64,000 nt of DNA from Diprion similis (lineage: Eukaryota; Arthropoda; Insecta; Hymenoptera; Diprionidae): NCBI RefSeq assembly GCF_021155765.1, contig NC_060116.1, forward strand, positions 6,820,001-6,884,000. Reading direction: 5' to 3'. The position numbers were made by a program, and so were the translations under genes. Within the stretch, counting starts at the first letter, position 1, and each line of letters begins with the position of its first letter. The notes below the pieces were generated by a model. The model was not told the DNA's origin. It did not search any database and was given only the letters and a program-made list of their open reading frames with translations. Positions 52,623 to 64,000 of this stretch are shown piece by piece.

Positions 52623-55600
52623 TTTCTTATTCTCCGCGTGCGGGTGGTATTCTATAATCTATAATGCGAGGAATATAACAATCTCTGTAAATAGTACTTC
52701 GGCTTCCGTTGTTGCCTCACTTACCGCTGACGACCAACTGTCAAGACTTTCTTACCGGCTTCCCCTTCCCTAGAATATTCCCCTTCTCTTCTCCAAAAAA
52801 TCATTCCGACTCATGCTCTGTCACTCATACTATACATACATAAGCATAGCGCGTTTCTCTTTCAATTTGTATAGGTATAGTTGTATGCATGCGTACTGGT
52901 GTGGTGATGCTCCGTTACGCTCCAGATCTACATCCATGCATGCATGGAGCCCTTGGACGATTTAGTTCAGAGTTCTCTCCGAAGCTGTCATTCAAGGTTA
53001 CTATTACGCGATGTGTGCACATGCTCGAACATATTTATCGCGCTTATATGACAGGGCGATTACTCTTCTGCCGGACGGGTTCTCACTTATACGTGTTATT
53101 CAAGTTGAGAAATATCGATTTATCGGGGTTAATTTGTCTGATGAAATTATTACCATATACTATTCGGTGAACGAGAATGAAATCGTAACACTTTTCTCAA
53201 TCTAATATGCATAATGATTTATTTCTCATTGATATCCAATGAGAAATATAAAGGCTTGCGTATAAAATAAAACTATTACAATTAAACGAGAGTATTTAAC
53301 AATCGTGTGGTTCATTCAACGAGCGGACAATCTCGCGTTATCGCCTGTTTGCATCATTCCCGGTAAACATTGATTATATACTCGCACTTCTGTGAAATCG
53401 TCTTAAGTTGTTATATTTCAAATTCGTTGAATTTAGCGCCCGGATCGAGTTCTGATCACAGTTTCTCAACACTCGATAAATTCCATGACGCGAAATGTCA
53501 GCAGAGCCGGAGCAATATTCATTTGCAAAGTACGTGTATACCTGTAGGCACAGAAATGCTGACGTCGAATGTCCAATCGCCTCTGTAATTGTTGACTGTG
53601 AGAAGCTGGTAATTCGCTTCTCGTCATTAAATTCACCATTGCGAGGCTGCTGTTATATCTGGTATAAAATCTCAAATGTAAAGACGATTTAATTTCGTGC
53701 ATGTAGTCTGTATGCTATTCTTCTTCTTTGCGTTGTTTCAGTCAAGATTTTCATCGTTATCGTCAGCACTCTCTCTCAAAGATAATGTTCGTCGAATGAA
53801 ATCACAATTGACTTTCGTCACGAAGTGTGTATAAATGCCTTTACAAAAATGTCGTCCTGACTAAACGAAAATAGGATACTATGTCTAACTATGTAACTCA
53901 GGTAAGGGAATTGAAACGATACTTCACGGGTTGATCTAATTAACAACTGATTTGTCATTATTAAAACGAAGCAAAGCATGTCGCAGACTTCTGAAGATCG
54001 TTGACCTCCTCACCATGTATGTAGTGCATACATTTCTAACTGTGTATTATACTTAAGTACCTACGTCTACTCGCTGGACGGACAAATGTGACATTAGCGT
54101 AATACTTTTTGGGTTTACTTTTTAGTAAACTTTAGTTTTAGAGATCCATGATTTAAATAAACCGTGAGGCAAAAAGTTTGAGCCAGTCCACTGACGATTC
54201 CGACAGCGTAAGAAACACACTGAAATGAACGTGAATGTAACCTTCATCGACGGCACCTTTGCATAGTCAGATATCCATCTCTGCCATCGAAAAGTCATGT
54301 GCAGTGAATCCTTCACCCACTCCAGTTCATGACGTTCACCTTTAATGCTTTCGGGCAAGTTGCGTATAACGCAGAGGTTCGCTATTACGGTATAATCAGG
54401 CCTCAACCACTAGCTCAATCTGCAATATTATTCATTGGGTTGTGATTTTTACACGCATGCGAACAGTTATACGGAATACAATTTACGGAAGACCGGCAAC
54501 GGTTATAAACTTGGATGGTTTTCAGTCAGGTATTACCTGTTTACTTCACTACAAATTAAATTATCATACATAGATATAGGACGGAGATACACTTGTTTTG
54601 ACTCTGATGAATAATACTTGGAATATCCGAAAGGCTGTCAAGTCATTTTTGTACTTTTCTATGGAAATTCGTGGATGGTGATTATGGTTTATTATTCACT
54701 TTTGAATCTCTTAGGTAGTCTGGAGTTATTGCTTGACTTGACAGTATATCATCTACCAACAAGCTCCAACGATTAATCTTTACAGGACCTTGAAATTCTT
54801 TTTCGACTTTTTAGTTCGAAGTCCTAGATCTTTGCTGTTATCGTCGTTGGGTTGGATGGTAAAAAAGATAATACCACTTTCGAGCCGATCTATCGGCTTC
54901 CGGTCCTGTAGGGGTTCATCTGTAGTTTCTTTCTTTTTTTTTTTGCTGCCGCGTGGGAACGCGGTTAATTGGGGAAAAATAACCGATTATTAAAATGTTA
55001 ATCGATCATTTTTTTCACGCTAAAACAGTGAAACACGAGAATAGGTGTCAAACTCGCGTGGATTATTGGAAAAGTACGTATAAGGTAGCGAGTTCGTCAC
55101 GGAAAATTACATATCCTAAAAACTCCCTTATTTTCACCATACAGTTTCTAAAAGAAGAGGGCGTCTCTAGAAATAGTTTCTATGCGTATGTGCATGTGTG
55201 TGTGTATACAGATACGTTTACTCGGTATAGCCAAAATTACGGTCTATAGAAGCCGCAGCGCAATTCTCCAGCCTCACATATTACACATGATATAGTACTT
55301 GGATTCGGAAACTATGGTAGTAATTGTAACTTATAACTTCTACCATTTACACAAGCATATCAGATGCAGACGCATAGAAATATACCACTAAGTTCGAATC
55401 CGGTTTCAGAACAGAGTTACGGTTTATTGGAGCTCGGGTAATTATATTACTCTCGCAACCCAGATACTGCTTTCGACTCAGGCGACACAAAACGATATTA
55501 TCGGCAAGTAACTTCCATCAGATCTCATCAATAGTGTCACTCTGTGTCGCAGTGAACGTCGAGTTTTGTCACCTGAATGAAACGCTGTCTCTGTTCTTGA

Positions 55601-58600
55601 CTCTATGATCAAATCTCTAAGGTAGTTTTTTGAACCGCAGTTAGTTAGAGTCAGATTATATTTAGGATTTTCGTAAATATTGAGATGCAGTTCTTTTTGA
55701 AAATGACGTCCAGAAATCATGCGGGAGTTGGACGGAAGTCAGGCTGGATTGATACGTTGATTGGCTATAAGTACTCTCCAAATTTATGTATCCTGAGTAC
55801 TTTCACTTCTTGGTAAAGTTATCAGTTTAATTGATTCACGAGTGGTAATACTGTTTCAACTTTCTCACTTTAATTCTGCAGCAACGTTGTGCGATGAATG
55901 AAATGCTCGAAGCGGGGTGAAACGAAACGCGTATATCTGAGTTCAATTTTTTCATATGATTGAACGATTTTGATGATTTCACTTTTAGGTTTTGACCGAT
56001 TATTAATAATTCAACGTTACGTAATACTAGTTGTATGTTTGTACCGGAATTTTTCATTAATTCATTTCTCATGAAGTAGGTTAATGATTTTAGCAACACC
56101 GTAAAACATCAAACGAAGAACTAATAAGATATGTCGTCTGTCTATCTTCTTTCCGTTTGCAAATGTGACGAATGTCCATAAAGTTATACTCATAAAATAA
56201 TGCCCGTGTTACAACGTCTTATGTCACAGTCATACTCCCTTTCACTTATCTAACTAGTCAGAAACCCGTCGACAACGTTTATACCGTTTTAATGAACGTG
56301 CTGCTATTCTTTGTTGCTAGACCCAGCGATGAAAATCTGCACCAGTTGAATATAGATCTGTCGATGATTTTAAAAACCGGAATTTTTATACCGTAGACAT
56401 ATTTCGTTAATCAGCAGCCAACCTGTTTCTGCTTGTCAAACAACATTCAAAAGTGCGTTTTAATTAATTTTTGTTTTGCATACCTAGAATTGATCGTAGA
56501 ACAGCGTGAGCATAACGTAGTATTCGATACAGTTAAAGTATCCTAACAATAAGTCATAACAATCGATAACCGTTACCGTCGCTTAAATATTATCATATAT
56601 TTCATATATATATTCATATATTATCATAAAAAATCATTTAATTCATCAGCCACTATCTAATTCTATCGATTTTGCATAAATCGATGAATTCCTACCGTGT
56701 TTTAACCGTGACCTGAATATTTTTCGAAATGTTACCAGACTAAATCTGTGTCGATCGTTGAAAGTTTGAAGCCTGAAATATACTGTAACACCAGAACGAA
56801 AATCGCCACGTATGCTCGGCGACGTGGCAAATGATTAATCGTGACGTTACCGACTAACAATGCAGCATCTCTTCTAGTTTGGGCTCAACATGTCGGGGCA
56901 ACAAGACACCCCGGTGTGAATGATCCTCCTGCACAGGTGATGTAACGTAAAATTGTATCCCCCACGTATAACTCCGAAATGTAGATTCGTTCGGTTGAGA
57001 CGAGCTTTGGTTACGTAGAGGAATCCTGCCGGGAAATATAGCCCAAGAGCCAAATAGACGTTGACGGATTACCGTAGTCCTCGACGTACCAACCAAACAG
57101 ATCTAGTTATAAGACCTAGGAATTCTAGACCATCAATAACAGGTTAAAAAAACTGTCCCAGTTTGGCGGGAGAAAAATGAATTAACATTTTTAACACATT
57201 CCAATAAAGCTAATATTTATCGTGTGTATATACCCGATTCGATAATAATTCTTTAATTCCATGGAGGTTTTATGTGGTACCGGATGAAGACTGTAATCGA
57301 AGAAGAATAGATATTGCTTATACTTCTGTTTCTCGAACACCATTAGCTACTTGTATATTATACGCGCAGAAATCCGAGATGCCTTTCACGTATTTTGGTT
57401 CGATATAAAAAGGACCTGAAGCTACGAGATGATGAGCGACCGATCAGAAGAGCCGCCGGCGAATTTGAATAATCGGAAGCTAGAGTTGCCCATGACATTC
57501 GAATATATTTCAGTAAAACTTCTATCGGAAGAAGAAGTTTATTTATTCACAATCTCGCTTATTTTCAGATTCAAACACCCGTGATTTGGAATAACTCATG
57601 TTGAACTTCTGTGACTGCATGAAACTAGGAACGAATTATGCAGACTGCAACTAATTTGATCGAGATACGTACTGGGCGTGCAAAACCTCGTGCGAAAGAA
57701 CCAACTGCGGGAAGTCTGCGAACCCAGTTCTGCAAATCGGCTTGATTATTCGGCTCTACAAACTCAGCCATTCTACTCTACTTTTCACGGACCGGTCGCG
57801 TCGAAATTGCGAATAAAATAGAAGGAGCGCATGTCGTTTTGGGTGAACACTACGCAGGATGGTGAGCTTGCATATAAATGTGGGTTAATTTCGAGCCCTG
57901 CAATCTACAGTGATGGGATTGTTCTTACAACAAGCTCTTTGAAACACCAGCAGCATCGTATTCGACACGGTTTGACACTGGCGAAATAACCTAAACGATG
58001 AAACAGACAAAAACCATTCGACAAATTTACAATCATCTTCCGACAGAATAAAATATTATTATAATCCATGATTGACTCGGTGGAGAATGAGACCCTATAG
58101 GTATCCTATGATGAAAAAATGCTCCCATATCGTTGAGACATAATTTGAATGTCGAAGAATGATTGATTGTGCGACTTATATATCCGCATAGGTATGTATA
58201 ATTTCATAGCTTTGAACAACTTCAATTGACGAGATAGGGATCATCGATTTTCTCTTGAGAATAACTACGTTGTTATATTCGCTTGTCAGGTTGCAGCTTA
58301 TCAGTCGCTACGTCTACCTGCAGATCTCTGTGCTTGGAATATGAAAGCGGGCACCAGTGGATGCACGGTAAATAAACATAAAAACCCTGCAGCATGCTGA
58401 ACAAGCTCGTCAGTTCTTTCTATTGTTTTCGACTTATTTTACGTGGTGATTTCACCATTCGATCAGCATATATACATAAAATATACATGCGCATGCACCA
58501 ATCGAATTTTTCGAACTCGCGAGGTATGTCGTATGGTGAGCAAACAAAGCGCGTTTTCGTTTACGCTTTCGCAAACAAAACCTCGTATCGTTAACAGCAG

Positions 58601-61600
58601 TTCCAACTCATAAAGAAATAATTACCTAACGGTAAATTCGTCGTTGATTCCATTGTGTCGAGTCAATGATCTCTTCGAGTTATTAGTAAATCAACTATCT
58701 TCGCACTGTCTCGTTCTATTGGTATGCAGGGCACTTGAAACACCAAGTAATAACTGTGGCGTCATTCTTTCTTCGAAACTATACAGATCACGTTCATCCG
58801 CGTGATACCGGTCATATTTAATTTCCGTTTTTTCTACATTTCTCCGAATTTTTTTTCAACGATTTCTAATAAAACGACTGAAACGTTTACAGTGGTAGGA
58901 TTATTGCTGTACGGAAAATCTCAGGTTTGGCAAGCAGATTGACGACCATTGAGTCAGGTTAGCCTAATCCGTCCGTGAAATAAGCGAGAGCGTTAAAACG
59001 AAATAATGCAGCCAAAATAATTAAATCTATTTCTCTCTCTCTCGCAACAGAACGTTAAGACCTCCGTCTAAGGCCATTTTTATCGTCCCGATCCTATTTT
59101 GTTGTACGTATATTATTTCCTCTTACTTCCTGATTTGTATAGAATAAGACATCTCCAGGTAGAGATACGTTTCGGCCCATTTTCGACCTGGGTAACTAGG
59201 ATTAGCCGTCAACGAGAAAAGATGTATTTTTCAGTCTGAATAATGGTCAGAATCTCAAGCTGTTAGACTCGAAGAGAAATGGTCAGTGAATTGTAAATGG
59301 CCCACTGAAAGCACGGTGGAAGGGAACAGAAAAACATAAAGAAACAGGATTGTACGCACATTTCAACAGTATGTGTATATGCATGTGTGAGAAGAAATCT
59401 CATTTCGTTTCCCCGCTCACCCTTGTGTAGTAAATGCTACTGTTGATTTTCCGTTTTTCCAACGGGCAGACTGCTCTCGTAATTCCATTTCAAGATCCTT
59501 TCAGCTGATTCTATATATTATTCGATTTCTTTTGGGATCCTCAGTAGTTACGCGACAACCAACCGCATGAACATAAAATTCATAGTACGCAGTTGGATCG
59601 CTATCATTTGTATACCTAGACAGGGTTGTTTGTTGATATTCTATTCAGTACATAACTGGCCGCTATCCAAGGGATCGATCTATTTGTTCGTTTACTAGTA
59701 AATAACTCCCGACTGCCTTCGAGTTGATTAGGTTGCAGTGTATTGCTTGCTTTAAGCGGATTTTCATTATTTACATGTGGAGTTGGACAGAATGTAAATG
59801 ATGGATCTTTCCGTCAAGTAACGTGGACTATATGGAATGTCAAAAATAATTTAGTTGCACATTAAAATTAAAACTCACCCACTTCTGGTGTCAATGACAT
59901 AATCACCTCTTACGACAGTTTCGACCGAGTTTAGCTTTTTCGTTAAGAGTCGATGATCGATCGTGATCGCGACCTCGCTAAAGCACAACCAAGACAAAAA
60001 TCATCTAATTGAACAACATTGACCAGGGAATCCGACGGACATGCTGCTTTTTTTGGAGTCAGAATTTTTACAGCGTTATCGCAGGTACCATGGGACATAC
60101 TTATATCGAAGCGAACAATCGAGGTTTGCGGAAATACTTTTGTTTTAAAGTTCCCACGGGGTAACGCGAAGAGTGGTTTTTACTCGATAAATATGCCAAG
60201 TCACTCTTGTTAGAAGTTCCAACAACATACTTCCGTACTTCTGGCAAGTTTTGTCATTTTGAATATTATATCAATGCAGGTGTTCAAAATTACTTGAACC
60301 CCCCAATTTTGCAGCCATCCGAACAACGGTTGGTATGGGGCCCATATCGGAGTTCAAGTGACTCCTTAACGAGAAATATCGCCAAGAAGTTTTCATTCGG
60401 CTACACGACACGTGTTATACTCTGATCTAATAAACCTCCTTTGTACAATTCTAGGGAATATCAAATATATTACGTCAAGTAATAATTTGACAAGCAACAT
60501 GAGATATACCATATTAAGGATGTTCTTTCAACGTCAAATAAAATCAGTAGATGCGCGTAGAACTAAATCAGAGTGATATCAAATTTTGAGTATTTTTGGA
60601 AAGCGTAGAAAAGTTTGTAACCCATACACGATGGATTACTCTGAGATGTAGTATCTGGTGAACTGGAGTTGATGTTAGACTGAGAATCATCAGTCCGAGC
60701 ACTCACTCAGTACTGTTCTTCAACTTTATGGCACGGGCATTTTTTGGATCTATTATATCCTACTTTGACATTCGTGTTTACTTTTACACCGAAGTTCCTT
60801 GACTGCAATTTCGTGCCTGATCATCAGGAGAACTTAAATTACCAGGAAATTACGAACTTCTTGAAAAGAATACTAAAGACGCCTCGCTTCAATTCCATTT
60901 GATTGAACAAACAAGCCAGGGGTCATGAGTAGGAGCTTGTTTACACCACAAGTGCGCTTTTCTGGTGTTTCTTCGGGTAATGATAAGGGCACTATAAATT
61001 TATTACGCTTCGCTCGATGGTAATAAAATTGAAAACCCAAGCCAGCAATAATTCTTGTCACGTTGCAGAATTAATATCGTTGTTGCGACATATTCATGGG
61101 AGCAATCAGTTCCCAGAACCATGTCAAGCTGTGCCAGTTGCGCATTGTAGAATTTGCCGTATGTTAAACCTTGTGGGGAAACAGCCAATTTATCGAAAAG
61201 CAATTTAATCTCGAATCCAATTCGCATTTGTGCGCCAATCGATGTCAGTAGAACAAGTTAATGCATTTGAAAATCATTTTGAATATTGTGGCAATAGACC
61301 AGACTACCCGATGTTTCCCAACAATGACCTATCCAATCATTCCATTATAAGCGTGATAAAGTGGTTTTCGATTACCAAAACCGTATTTTTACTCACATGA
61401 AAAACAGCATCCGACAATTTCTGTCCAGGAATGAGTCCCTTCACATCTGTTGAATACCGTCAACCGTTGTGCAATTAATATCGCCCGTTGTCAACCAGAT
61501 GGTCTTAATCGTTTCGATGAAAATTCAAACATCATAACCCCCGTCAACAGGGATCAGATGGGAGAGTATTTGTGCTGACGAGCACACAGAATAAGAGGTA

Positions 61601-63446
61601 TCACGTTTCGTGGATGTGGGACGCTTCTGCACACCAGAATTAATCACGCTATGGTGACGAGTGTATATTCAACTTCGCATTGGTCGATTTTATGATAAAA
61701 ATTTTATTTGAACGTCTTTCGCACACCGGATGAATCGATATACTAACCTGGAAATTTTTGCCAATTAGATGTGGCTTATACTAACTAGGATTATGACTCA
61801 ATTCTGAAACAATTAATCCAGTCCCAGCAATTTTATATTAGAAAGGACAATTTTTTGCTGCTTTCGTGGGGTCACATTGATGCTTAACCACACCATCTCG
61901 CGAAACCAGCTGAACTAGGTTTACGTGCGTTTACGTTTTGATGTTGGTGATTCCACTTCATGACCAAGTTGACCTTGCATATTTACGTCTGCTATGAAAG
62001 GTGGGAATCACCTTGACAGGAATACACGTGCCTTATTGTTTGAAAACCATTTGACACTGCTCATGGCAGGTATGTTGAAACTTTACTTCTTTTGCATTGG
62101 AAAGTTGATGGAAAAATCAAATACGTAATTCTGCGAATGATTCAGTATTCGTATAATGTGTGTTGCTTTGAAGCAAAAAAGCTCAAAGTTGAACTACAAA
62201 AGGATGACTTTCGAACAAACGTAGTAAAAAGAGTTAAGATCTAGGCGATAGTTCTGAGAGAACGCCGCATACTCTGACATAAGTAAAAGAAGGAAAAAAG
62301 AAACTGGCGACTGTCGATATCCAGCTATTGATTTTACCACGTGAACTCATCATTTTCACGATTGCCAGCGATAACCATGACCTAGCGTCTTGCGAATGAA
62401 TGTACCATATACCATTGGTTACATACTGAATTTTTGAAAACTCCGACAACTTACGAACATGATTGTAAAAATATCACATCCTGCCAAACAAGAACCGACT
62501 TTTAGTTGGAGATTTATAATTCTAGAATTGCAAACGGTATGGGTATATAGTTTTACGAGCTATTCGACGTTTTCCAATTCGCTTTTGTCTTGTTCGTGCG
62601 GAGAAGAAAAAATCAGCACGTAATTCTATAAACTACGTGCTCAGCATTCCGAAAGACTGGGCCGTCGAGAAGGATGTAAAAAAGGACTTAGATATTCAGT
62701 AGACCAAACAGTCTACAGAGGACATCATTTTTATTCAGGAATACGCTCTGCTGTAACGTTTCCGAACATTTACAGTCCACTTAGCGTAACTATCAACACC
62801 GTGTTAAACTCGACAAAGTACGCAAGGGCTGAATCATTCTCCAAAAACTTTTTGCAATGCGTATATTTTTATAATTCTTGATGTCACCGCAACTAACACG
62901 TTTTTCTTGTGGCATACGATCATTTCAGGATCTTTAGTTTTGCACGTTACCGATTTCGAGAGAACGGCATAAGTCCTGTATTGAATCTTCGACGCCACGT
63001 ATGAGCCTTTAGTAAAACAATTTCAGGTGTTTTATCTTAGCATTACTCTGCTTCTCTTTGGTAACGAAAAGGTATACTGGAAAGATTTACGGAATCAGGG
63101 ATGCTTTTTAACTAGATGATATTGTATACCTACTTAGTTCCATTTTTTCCTATCCCCACTACCAATCGGCAGGACAAGAACCTGAGATGGTTTCTTTTCC
63201 CCTGGGTCGTTTATACGGCGTCTCTAACAATTATTATTAATGAGCTTACGACATTATTGTTACGTTCGTATAATAATGAAGTCGAAATCATTGCCAGTCA
63301 CGTATTTACGTCACAATAGTTTCATACACAAGAACATTCGTGTAGAACCAGTTTTGCGTAACATTCTGTTGAACATGTTACTTGGCTCAGTTGCTAAGAC
63401 GAGTTTCCTTTTCATCACATTCATACTAATCTGGATTATGTTTCAG
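52623..63446. other. Furin intron, part 5: cytochrome b5 upstream region, no other certain gene
   Basis: The b5 promoter and 5' UTR should lie in about 52623-53000, which is purine-rich on the minus strand. Beyond it the intron is less AT-rich than elsewhere, but the open frames (for example 54122-54406, 56854-57096 and 61003-61227 on the minus strand) have no recognisable family and are of lengths expected by chance. Confidence 0.45.
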
Positions 63447-63551
63447 GTCGGCTCTCTGAAAGGCTATTACCTCTTCTCGCACAAACACGTCCACAAACGG
63501 TCGGTTACAATAAGCGATCCTCATCACGAGGCACTAAAAAATGAGCCACAG
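63447..63551 (+). CDS. Fur1: Furin-like proprotein convertase, second coding exon (rest of the prodomain)
   Basis: A 105-base phase 0/0 exon between TTTCAG and GTGAGT encodes 35 residues (64-98). It continues the prodomain of the exon ending at 12158: VGSLKGYYLFSHKHVHKRS lines up with furin IFGDYYHFWHRGVTKRS, and the exon ends NEPQ like furin REPQ. The paired basic Lys80-Arg81 sits where human furin has its secondary autocleavage site (Arg75), and His75 sits where furin has its pH-sensing His69. The primary cleavage site and the catalytic domain are in later exons outside the window. Confidence 0.87.
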
Positions 63552-64000
63552 GTGAGTAAACGTTTTTAGTTGTATGAATTATCCAAACGATTAAGAAACA
63601 AGTTTGAAAAAATCAGAATTTCATTTCATCTGTGATATATTAGAATGGCAAGAAAATATTAGTGGTAAAATCATTTTTATTCATTATTACGTAGATGGTT
63701 GCAAATAGGAAACACCTGATTAATATAAAAATACAATTAGTCTCTTCATTCCAGTTTTTGTGAAATTAATCGGTATGTTAATTGAAAGATGTAAAATAGA
63801 AAATACTAGGTTAGGTCATATTTAATATTATTGAAAAAATCCTGATCCTTAGAGTCGAATGAGAATGATTGGAGGAAGGAGTTCCGGGGTTACCGTTAAG
63901 GGAAAAACCCCTCAACTTTTTACTTATGGGAATTTAATATTACCTACGCGTTGAGGTACGGATTCATCCCCAGTTGAGGGTTTTTTCCTTGAGGGTATCT
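63552..64000. other. Start of furin intron 2
   Basis: Intron sequence after the GTGAGT donor. It is AT-rich and ends in a foldback sequence, listed separately. No exon is visible before the window edge. Confidence 0.7.
63889..64000. repeat. Foldback (inverted repeat) at the window edge
   Basis: Arms of about 29 bases at 63889-63917 and 63972-64000 are inverted copies sharing AACCCTCAACT-type sequence, with about 54 bases between. It may be a short MITE or the edge of one that continues past the window. Confidence 0.5.

Larger units (their letters stand above)
12159..63446 (+). other. Giant intron (about 51.3 kb) of the furin gene, phase 0
   Basis: The 5' splice site is CAG then GTAAGA at 12159. 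The 3' splice site is TTTCAG ending at 63446, with a branch-point match TACTAAT about 20 bases upstream. The exons join in phase 0 to give a continuous furin prodomain (...ENHGQ, then VGSLK...). The intron contains a complete nested cytochrome b5 gene on the other strand, at least one MITE, several AT microsatellites and candidate recursive splice sites. These are listed separately. Confidence 0.85.

Noticed and set aside
54122..54406. Minus-strand open frame of about 94 codons with a hydrophobic stretch
   Set aside because: No initiating ATG near its start, no good splice sites at its borders, no recognised family; length is expected by chance in a window of this size.
61003..61400. Possible transposase remnant on the minus strand
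   Set aside because: A weak resemblance to a piggyBac-type segment was noted, but there are no consistent motifs in one frame and no inverted ends.

Overview
The window looks like nuclear DNA of an insect. It is AT-rich, CpG-rich and intron-rich, with many dinucleotide microsatellites and canonical GT-AG introns. The proteins read closest to insect forms. The style (CpG-containing motifs, a TTAGG-like tract, compact ribosomal-protein genes) would fit a hymenopteran, perhaps a sawfly, but the species cannot be fixed from sequence alone.

Left 12 kb: a compact gene cluster. The 3' exon of an unrecognised + strand gene (to 1109) converges on a complete minus-strand Usp3 deubiquitinase gene (2614-6859, six coding exons, 529 residues). 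After about 1.9 kb of spacer comes a complete minus-strand RpS17 gene (8762-9984, three coding exons, 132 residues). It has a 5'TOP start and its ATG stands alone in exon 1. RpS17 is divergent from a + strand furin-like proprotein convertase gene (Fur1 type). The Fur1 first coding exon (11970-12158) carries the signal peptide and the start of the prodomain.

12159-63446: one giant phase-0 intron of about 51.3 kb inside the furin prodomain. The second coding exon (63447-63551) resumes the prodomain exactly in frame and includes the secondary cleavage site and the histidine aligned with furin's pH sensor. The catalytic domain lies beyond the window.

The intron is not empty. It holds a complete, tail-anchored cytochrome b5 gene on the opposite strand (51568-52622, four coding exons, 121 residues, heme ligands His39 and His63). 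It holds a near-ideal zero-length-exon (recursive) splice site at 33715/33716 and weaker ones, best at 51018/51019. It also holds a MITE with inverted arms of about 125 bp (42986-43538), long AT microsatellites, and several exon-like segments. The most coding-like of these is a stop-terminated minus-strand segment at 32191-32345; a phase-0/phase-0 cassette-like segment lies at 14569-14763. No CRISPR, operon, virus or bacterial feature was seen.

Functionally the genes are unrelated housekeeping or secretory genes: chromatin deubiquitination, translation, secretory proteolysis and ER/mitochondrial electron transfer. The themes of most interest are a very long intron that may be removed stepwise by recursive splicing, and a gene nested inside it.
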